The notes under the pieces are model-generated. The model saw only the letters and a program-made list of their open reading frames with translations, was not told the origin of the DNA and made no database searches. Below, in pieces: positions 14,211 through 19,584 of a stretch of DNA of 19,584 nt. Source of the DNA: JAXGPP01 sp964436865 (GTDB lineage Bacteria; Planctomycetota; Planctomycetia; Pirellulales; Thermoguttaceae). Numbering within the stretch: position 1 is the first letter of the stretch; each line of letters starts with the position of its first letter. Location of the stretch: assembly GCA_964436865.1 (NCBI GenBank), contig CAYTFK010000104.1:1-19584 (forward strand). The letters run 5' to 3'. A program made the position numbers and the translations under genes.

Positions 14211-15995
14211 TCAGTCGAAGTACGCAACGCGCATCACCTCGTCGAGGCTCGTGGTATGCTGCTCGGCCAGACGAATCCCTTCTTCCAGCAAGGTCCTGCC
14301 GCCGGACGCCCGGAACTGTGCCCGGAGGGCTTCCGTATCGGCGCCGGCCGCGACGAGCTTGCGAATCGCTTCGTCGAGCACCAGCACCTCATAGGTGCCG
14401 ATTCGTCCCAGGAAACCCGTATCGTGGCAATCAGAACACCCCTCGCCGCGGACAAACACCTTGGCATCGCTACGCGCGCAGTGCAACGTGGCGAGCAGTT
14501 CGGCCGGCGGGTAGTAGATCGTCTGGCATTTCCGGCAAACGCGGCGGACCAGCCGCTGGGCACACACGCCCACCACGCAGGCTGCGAGCTTGTAGGGCTC
14601 GATCCCCATGTCGACCAGCCGAACGATGGCGCCGGCGCTGTCGTTAGTATGCAGCGTGCTGAGCACGAGGTGGCCGGTGAGCGCGGCCTGTACTGCAACC
14701 TTGGCGGTCTCGCTGTCGCGGATTTCTCCCACCATGATCACGTCCGGATCCTGGCGCAAGATCGAACGCAGCACCGCCGGGAAGTCGAGCCCCTTCGCCT
14801 CGTTGACCTGGATCTGATTGACCAGTTCAACGCGATACTCCACGGGATCTTCGACGGTAACGATGTTGCGGTGTTCCGACTTGATGAGTTCCAGCGCCGA
14901 GTACAGCGTGGTGGTCTTCCCGGAACCGGTCGGGCCGCAAACCAGGAACAGTCCGTAGGGCTTGGCCAGCAGGCGCTTGACGTCGCTGAGCAGGTCGCGG
15001 GGAAAGCCCAGTTCGTCGAGGTTGAAGGTCAGGTTCTTGCGATCGAGGATGCGGAGCACCGACTTCTCGCCGAGCACGGTCGGGGTGGTCGAGATGCGGA
15101 GATCGACTTCGCGGTTTTCCACAGCTACCCGGCAGCGGCCATCCTGCGGGTATCGCTGTTCGGCAATGTCCATCCGCCCCATGACCTTGATGCGCGAAAT
15201 CAGGGCCGGGTGGATGTCGCGCCGCGGGCGCAGGACTTCGCGCAACTGCCCGTCGACGCGGAAACGGACCGTACTGTGCTTCGCCCCCGGCTCGATGTGG
15301 ATGTCGCTCGCCCCGCCGCGAACCGCCTGCATGATCAGGTAGTTGATCAGATTCACCACCGGGCTGCCGTCGGCCATGTTTTCCAGCGACGTCACGTCCA
15401 TGTCGACCGGGTCGCTGCGGAGTTCGACGGCCGATTCGTCGAGGTCCGCCGTGACTGTGTCGACGGCGAAGTCGTCCTGGTAGCAGCGGTCGAGCATGCG
15501 GTGGATGTTGGACCGGGCAGCGAATACCGGGCGCACGCGGAGGCCCGTCAGATCCTCGATCTCGTCGGTCAACAGCAGATCCTGCGGGTCGGCCATGGCC
15601 ACGGTCAGCGTGCCGCGGACCTTGAACATGGCCAGCGCCGAAAGGCGTTCGGCGGCCTGCCGCGGAATGAGGCGCACCACGGCCGGATCGACCAGCCCGT
15701 CGCGGAGACGCACCGCCGGCATTCCCAGTTGCCGGTGCAGATAGGGCAGAAGCTGCTCTTCGCTGACCAGCCCCAACTCGAGCAGCGCCTCGCCCAGGCG
15801 TTTGCCTTTGCGCCGCTGGTATTCCAGCGCCGCCTCCAGTTCGCTGTCGGTGAGCAGTCCTGCCGAAAGCAGCATATCGCCCAGGCGCAGGGTGCTGCCG
15901 CTCGTATCGGGCAGCGCACACTCGGTCCGCCGCGTTCCGGCAGATGCCGGCGTGCCGACCATGACCGGCGAGACGGGAGCCGCGGCGACTGTCAT
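14211..15995 (-). CDS. Assembly ATPase, GspE/PilB/MshE family, with c-di-GMP-binding N-domain
   Basis: 594 residues; the hexameric motor that powers pseudopilus or pilus assembly. Residues 37-89 contain two tandem MshEN motifs: R37-L-G to Q60 and R66-L-G to Q89, separated by 5 residues, the arrangement known to bind cyclic di-GMP in MshE. The MshEN domain continues to about 170. The ATPase core has Walker A GPTGSGKT (354-361), an Asp box around VEDPVE (381-386), Walker B DVIMVGE (418-424), a His box LSTLHTND (445-452), and a zinc-binding set C487, C490, C520, C523. All catalytic elements are present. The ATG overlaps the STAS gene stop by 4 nt (ATGA), with AGGGAG upstream. It is an extension-type motor; no retraction ATPase (PilT) gene is in the window. 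Confidence 0.96.
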   Translation of the reverse strand: MTVAAAPVSPVMVGTPASAGTRRTECALPDTSGSTLRLGDMLLSAGLLTDSELEAALEYQRRKGKRLGEALLELGLVSEEQLLPYLHRQLGMPAVRLRDGLVDPAVVRLIPRQAAERLSALAMFKVRGTLTVAMADPQDLLLTDEIEDLTGLRVRPVFAARSNIHRMLDRCYQDDFAVDTVTADLDESAVELRSDPVDMDVTSLENMADGSPVVNLINYLIMQAVRGGASDIHIEPGAKHSTVRFRVDGQLREVLRPRRDIHPALISRIKVMGRMDIAEQRYPQDGRCRVAVENREVDLRISTTPTVLGEKSVLRILDRKNLTFNLDELGFPRDLLSDVKRLLAKPYGLFLVCGPTGSGKTTTLYSALELIKSEHRNIVTVEDPVEYRVELVNQIQVNEAKGLDFPAVLRSILRQDPDVIMVGEIRDSETAKVAVQAALTGHLVLSTLHTNDSAGAIVRLVDMGIEPYKLAACVVGVCAQRLVRRVCRKCQTIYYPPAELLATLHCARSDAKVFVRGEGCSDCHDTGFLGRIGTYEVLVLDEAIRKLVAAGADTEALRAQFRASGGRTLLEEGIRLAEQHTTSLDEVMRVAYFD

Positions 15996-16327
15996 TGGAC
16001 AAAGCTCCCTACCGCAGCCTTGACGTCAGGCAGCACTTCAAAGCGTTCGCCAACGCCGGAGCACGCCAGGATCTCCCGGCACAACTCGTTGGGCTGAGCC
16101 AGTTTCAGCACGCCGCCGCAGCGATCAAAACGCTCGCCGGTGTCGAGCAGCCATTCCAGCCCGGCGCTGTCGATGAGGGGCACCATGTGCAAATCGAGCA
16201 CGGCGCTGGGCTGCCGTCCGGCAAAGCATTCCGACACGAGCACCGCGAGCTCTTCAAGATGCTCCGCGACGATCGCCTCGGTGCAGCGGAGGACATCGAT
16301 TGTGCCTTGTCGTTGCCGTTCGATCAC
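15992..16327 (-). CDS. STAS domain protein (anti-sigma factor antagonist-like)
   Basis: 111 residues, a single STAS domain. The core is VLDLHMVPLIDSAGLEWLLD (43-62), with S54 in the D-S-A-G motif, the residue phosphorylated by HPK-type kinases in SpoIIAA/RsbV-like proteins. A second conserved stretch, GGVLKLAQPN (71-80), precedes the last helix. STAS proteins act as partner-switching regulators or as membrane organisers. No RsbW-like serine kinase gene is visible nearby. The GTG start has AGGA at a good distance, overlapping the kinase stop region. It lies 9 nt after the histidine kinase and its stop overlaps the gspE start, so STAS and motor are translated together. Confidence 0.9.
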   Translation of the reverse strand: MIERQRQGTIDVLRCTEAIVAEHLEELAVLVSECFAGRQPSAVLDLHMVPLIDSAGLEWLLDTGERFDRCGGVLKLAQPNELCREILACSGVGERFEVLPDVKAAVGSFVQ

Positions 16328-16336
16328 GAAGCATTC

Positions 16337-18157
16337 CTAATCGATCGGGAGGACTACGGTGACGGTCGTACCCACGTTCAGTTCGCTCTTGATGTCGATG
16401 GTGCCGCCATGCAGGCGGATCACCTCGCGCACCAGCGCCAGCCCCAAACCCGAGCCGGACTGCTCCTGCACCCGAGGATCACTGCTGCGGAAGAACTTCT
16501 CAAACAGCTTGGGCAGGTCGTCGGCGGAGATGCCGATGCCGCTGTCGCGCACCGTGGCCGTCAGCGTGCGGTCGTCGACCGCCACGGCGAGGGCCACGCG
16601 TCCGCCGCAGGGCGTATACTTCACCGCGTTGCCCAGCACGTTGACGAGCGATGTTACCATCTTGTCCTTGTCGAGGTGCAGCTTGGGCCATTTCTCCGGG
16701 TAGGCCAGTTCCAGATCGATCTGTTTCTGCTCGGCTTGCGGTTTAACCTTCGTCACGATTTCAACGAACATCCGTCCCGTATCGACCTCCTGGCGATCCA
16801 GGGAAAGCCCGCCCGCTTCCATGCTGCTGACGCTGAGCAGTTCTTCGATCAACCGGCTGAGCCGGGTGGCCTCGCTTTCAATGATGTTGCAGAATTGCTT
16901 CTGGCGCTCGAGGTCCAGTTCGGCCATGGTGAGCGTCTCGGCGTAGGCCTTGATATTGGCCAGCGGAGTCCGCAGTTCATGGCTGGCGGTCTGCAGAAAA
17001 TTCTCGCGCATTTCCTCGGCAAGCTGCTGCTGGGTCACGTCGCGAACGGCCCACAGATGGCCGGCCGAGCGCGCGTCACCGGCCCTCAATGGATGCCTCG
17101 CCACGCGCAGCACTTGGGTGCTCCCGGCAATCGAGCGTTTGATCTGGGCGACCGCAGTGCGACTGCCGGCGGCGGCAGAGAACTGCGTGCGCACCTCTTC
17201 CGGCTGCAACTGGAGTTCGAGGGCCTTCTCCAGCGTCTGGCCGGCCAGCATCTGGTCGTCACTCGTCGAACCGCAAATCGATTCCATCGCGCGATTGGCG
17301 AAAGTGACGGCGCCGGATTGGTCCGTCAGGGCAACTCCTTCGGGAAGACTGTGAAGCGAATCGAGACTGTGCCGGGCCAAGAACGGCTCCAGGCCGCGTT
17401 CGACACGCGCTTCGAGCGGATTCCGCTCGCGCCGCCCGCGGTGAACATCTACCAGTCGATTCCAACCGAGGGCCGCGGGCCGGGAGCCCTCCAGGTAGTC
17501 CAGATCCATCTCCGCAGGACAGACGGCGACTGCCGCCCGCGTCAACTGCGATTCGACCGCCGAAGTGGGACGCACGGCGCGACGAATCAACGCCAGGCCG
17601 GCGGCCAGACAGGCAGCGGGTCCGAGGAAGACGAAGTGCCAGCGGCCGAAGACTCCCGCGGCGAGCTGCCAGAAACGTGGTTTCCAGATGGCGACGTGCA
17701 GAACGGGCAGACGTTCGCCCCCCTTGCCGAGTGGAACGCGATACTCGACAACCGGGCGGCGTGCGTCGTCTGAGAACTCAACGCGCTCGATGTCCCCCAG
17801 TGCCGACAGCCGCCCGGCGGGCTCGTGGAAGGCCTTGCCGATCTCGGCCGGAGACGAATGAGCTAGCACTTCTCCTTCCAGCGAGACGAGGGCACAGTAA
17901 CGGGCGTTGCCGGCAGGGCGCCACTGATGGACAAACGCCTGCGCTCGGGCCGCGCCGCCCCGAATGTACTCAAGTGCCACCCGTGAAGAGGCTCTGCGAA
18001 CGCTCGTCAGGCAAGTCGCTTCGGCGCTTGCCTCGATTCCCCTTTGAACGGCCACCAGCGTTCCGCCGACGGCCCAAACCAGAGACAGACAAAGCGCAAA
18101 CAGGTAGCAGACGGACAATCGCCGAGTCAGATCGATGTGTCGCCGTCCGGAATACAT
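16337..18157 (-). CDS. Sensor histidine kinase with PAS domain
   Basis: 606 residues. Membrane helix 1 at about 15-38, a periplasmic sensor region of about 130 residues (39-170, unknown fold), and helix 2 at about 172-192. A PAS domain lies near 265-375 (LPEGVALTDQSGAVTFANRA, 271-290). HisKA has the phospho-acceptor H393 in ASHELRTPL (391-399). HATPase_c shows the N box VNVLGNAVKYTP (505-516), G1 DSGIGIS (538-544), F box LFEKFF (551-556) and G2 GSGLGLAL (568-575). All catalytic motifs are intact; the architecture resembles PhoR/ResE-type kinases. It follows the response regulator by 36 nt. The signal sensed is unknown. Confidence 0.94.
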   Translation of the reverse strand: MYSGRRHIDLTRRLSVCYLFALCLSLVWAVGGTLVAVQRGIEASAEATCLTSVRRASSRVALEYIRGGAARAQAFVHQWRPAGNARYCALVSLEGEVLAHSSPAEIGKAFHEPAGRLSALGDIERVEFSDDARRPVVEYRVPLGKGGERLPVLHVAIWKPRFWQLAAGVFGRWHFVFLGPAACLAAGLALIRRAVRPTSAVESQLTRAAVAVCPAEMDLDYLEGSRPAALGWNRLVDVHRGRRERNPLEARVERGLEPFLARHSLDSLHSLPEGVALTDQSGAVTFANRAMESICGSTSDDQMLAGQTLEKALELQLQPEEVRTQFSAAAGSRTAVAQIKRSIAGSTQVLRVARHPLRAGDARSAGHLWAVRDVTQQQLAEEMRENFLQTASHELRTPLANIKAYAETLTMAELDLERQKQFCNIIESEATRLSRLIEELLSVSSMEAGGLSLDRQEVDTGRMFVEIVTKVKPQAEQKQIDLELAYPEKWPKLHLDKDKMVTSLVNVLGNAVKYTPCGGRVALAVAVDDRTLTATVRDSGIGISADDLPKLFEKFFRSSDPRVQEQSGSGLGLALVREVIRLHGGTIDIKSELNVGTTVTVVLPID

Positions 18158-18193
18158 GGCTGTGAAGCAGGCTTTCTGATCACGCGAGACGCC

Positions 18194-18640
18194 CTACGCG
18201 ATCGCAGTCGTCTGGAGAATTTCTCGAACGATCTCTACCAGTTCGCGCGGGCTATAGGGTTTGCCTAGCACGCGTGAAACACGCAGTTCTTTCTGCAACC
18301 GGTCAGCATCCATCTCCAATTGCTTGGCAGTCAAAAAGACAATATGCGTCTCGCCATGGCGGTGAGATTCGCGCATCATCTGGCAGAGTTCCCAACCGTT
18401 CATCTCCGGCATCTGCTGATCGGTGATCACCATGTCAAACGTCTCGCGGCACAGCAGTTCCCATGCGATCCGGCCGTTGGCGGCCGGCGTGACGAGGAAA
18501 CCCGCCCGCTCGATGTTGAACCGCGCCACCTGCAGCAGCGCCGCGTTGTCTTCGACAATCAGGATCCGCTTGGGCTGCTTAACCAAGGCAACATCACCCC
18601 CACTATAGAGGCAAGGCGACGCGCCGGCAGCAACGTCCAT
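18194..18640 (-). CDS. Single-domain response regulator (receiver only)
   Basis: 148 residues, a CheY-like receiver with no output domain. The acidic pair is E30/D31 (LIVEDN), the phospho-acceptor is D74 (MVITDQQMP), then T104 (FLTA) and K127 (GKPYS). Phosphate most likely comes from the kinase encoded 36 nt downstream. Without a DNA-binding domain it should act by protein contact. The start is uncertain: the ATG at 18640 lacks a clear Shine-Dalgarno and the first 20 residues are not receiver-like; a TTG at 18586 preceded by GGGGGTG would begin VKQPKRILIVEDN and look more natural. Confidence 0.92.
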   Translation of the reverse strand: MDVAAGASPCLYSGGDVALVKQPKRILIVEDNAALLQVARFNIERAGFLVTPAANGRIAWELLCRETFDMVITDQQMPEMNGWELCQMMRESHRHGETHIVFLTAKQLEMDADRLQKELRVSRVLGKPYSPRELVEIVREILQTTAIA

Positions 18641-18772
18641 GGTGTATATCGTCCGTCAGGATCCGCTTCTTCGGAAAACTCTCTTCAAATCCCCCAGAAT
18701 GACGCAAGAGAGCGCCGGTCCGGCGTTACGCGATGCCGAGCTCGGCCGAAGCAGCCCGGGGAACGGCCCCGC

Positions 18773-19213
18773 TCAGAAATCGTCGTAGTTGATGCTCGTA
18801 TCGCTTTTCGTGGGAGCGGCATAGTTGCAGATGAACTCGCCGGTGTCTTTGTTGTAGGCCCAAGCGGTCGTGGGACTGGCTTCTCCGGCGAGCGCACCAG
18901 CGCCGGTCACCACTCTCACCGTGGAGTCCTTCTTGCCGACGGGGCACTTCGGGAAACCATTGCCGCGGATGTACGGATCAAGATCCGCGTGGAGGTCGGC
19001 TTCGGTACCCAACTCGCCGGGGAGAGCGCCCCCCTGTTCCGCGGCGTACAACTCGACTGCGTCGCGGACAATCCCCAGCGTTTGTTTCAGGCCGTTGTCG
19101 GTCGCCGTTGCCGAAGTGCTGAGGAACTTGGGGGCCGCGACCGCGGCCAGGATGCCCAGGATCATGACCACCACGACCAGCTCGACCAGTGTGAAACCGC
19201 TGCGCGTGTTCAT
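18773..19213 (-). CDS. gspG: Type II secretion pseudopilin, GspG-like
   Basis: 146 residues. Prepilin leader MNTRSG, cleaved before F7 by prepilin peptidase, then FTLVELVVVVMILGILAAVA with the conserved E11 (Glu at +5 of the mature protein). The helix continues to about 60 and the C-terminal domain contains GNGFPKCPVG (84-93) and AWAYNKDTGEFICNY (117-131). The two cysteines (C90, C129) may form a disulfide loop. This is the main structural subunit of a short pseudopilus. It is the only prepilin-type protein visible in the window and lies 132 nt upstream of the response regulator, so it may be transcribed separately or read through into the operon. Confidence 0.93.
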   Translation of the reverse strand: MNTRSGFTLVELVVVVMILGILAAVAAPKFLSTSATATDNGLKQTLGIVRDAVELYAAEQGGALPGELGTEADLHADLDPYIRGNGFPKCPVGKKDSTVRVVTGAGALAGEASPTTAWAYNKDTGEFICNYAAPTKSDTSINYDDF

Positions 19214-19584
19214 CGCTTAGCCTGTCTTAGTAGAAGAATGTCGCGTCTCACAGAGCGCCATTTTCAAGTCACGTCGGCATGGCGATCCGGCAACCGGAAC
19301 CACGCCCCTCTAGAACAGCGTAGGTCACACAGCGCGGCAAGACGCTGTTTTGGCCGAATCTCCGTGGCAGTCCCGGCGAGGGGCCAGGTCGTTTCAGATC
19401 ATCCATCCGTTGTCTGCGGAACCACCCGACGAAGCGCCACCGTCAACGGTTGCTCTGTGCTCCGGGCGAGCTACCTTATCTTGGACCTTTTTCGGCGCGG
19501 AGCGTCCGCGCCCGAATGCCGTGACAACTGGTTACAGAACGGATCGAGATGTTCGCCGATCGCCCCGATGCCGGCTGTCAAGCG
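19214..19584 (-). other. Gene-free region upstream of gspG
   Basis: About 370 bases with no convincing gene on either strand. It should contain the gspG promoter. On the minus strand a weak TTGAAA (19267-19262) with a poor -10 candidate (CGACAT, 19244-19239) is the best I see. An 8-bp perfect inverted repeat, GGCGCGGA (19494-19501) and TCCGCGCC (19505-19512) with a 3-nt loop, lies at the far end beside a T5 run (19488-19492). The T-run is on the wrong side for an intrinsic terminator on either strand. Confidence 0.4.

Noticed and set aside
14139..16097. Open frame of 652 codons on the plus strand
   Set aside because: It is the antisense shadow of gspE, whose Walker motifs and zinc cysteines prove the minus-strand frame.
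15995..17773. Open frame of 592 codons on the plus strand
   Set aside because: It is antisense to the histidine kinase and STAS genes and has no recognisable domain.
19494..19512. Perfect 8-bp inverted repeat next to a T-run as an intrinsic terminator
   Set aside because: The T-run precedes the hairpin on the plus strand and appears as A's after it on the minus strand, so neither transcript would have a U-tract after the stem.
1..19584. CRISPR arrays, tRNA/rRNA genes, transposases, prophage or toxin-antitoxin modules
   Set aside because: No regularly spaced repeats, tRNA-like cloverleaf, IS ends or matching protein motifs were seen on reading both strands.

Overview
The window looks like chromosomal DNA of a planctomycete, probably Pirellulales-like. 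The evidence is high GC, three DUF1559 proteins (a family strongly expanded in Planctomycetes), a planctomycete-style GspG pseudopilin, Tat-type leaders, and a hybrid type IV pilus / type II secretion operon. No sequence search was possible, so the lineage is an inference. There are no tRNA, rRNA, CRISPR or insertion-sequence signatures.

Layout. (1) 53-2721, minus strand: three tandem DUF1559 paralogues, transcribed from the 2721 end towards position 53. Each has an N-terminal four-cysteine zinc ribbon and a membrane helix in place of the usual prepilin leader. A good sigma-70-like promoter (2829-2857) lies upstream. (2) 2994-4826, plus strand: a small SHOCT-like membrane protein, then clpX, whose Shine-Dalgarno abuts a strong 5' hairpin. 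A perfect 9-bp hairpin ends this unit. (3) 4960-7036, minus strand: an LpoB-like exported protein followed by a COG3014-like lipoprotein. This pair is known next to lpoB in some gammaproteobacteria and is unexpected here. (4) 7331-18640, minus strand: a long, tightly packed operon read from 18640 down. It runs response regulator, PAS histidine kinase, STAS protein, GspE/PilB ATPase, GspF/PilC, a small exported coiled-coil protein, PilM, PilN, PilO, a PilP/GspC-like protein, a PilQ/GspD secretin and a small basic protein. Several junctions overlap (ATGA, TGATG, 7-8 nt). (5) 18773-19213, minus strand: the gspG pseudopilin gene, just upstream of the operon, followed by about 370 bases without a gene.

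How the genes fit together. Region 4 with gspG makes an envelope-spanning machine. The GspE hexamer drives GspF to assemble GspG into a pseudopilus. PilM-PilN-PilO and the PilP-like protein form the alignment complex, and the secretin forms the outer-membrane pore. The operon begins with a phospho-signalling set (receiver, kinase, STAS), and the STAS gene is translationally coupled to gspE. GspE itself carries two intact c-di-GMP-binding MshEN motifs. The machine therefore appears wired to two signalling inputs, which is the most interesting system in the window.
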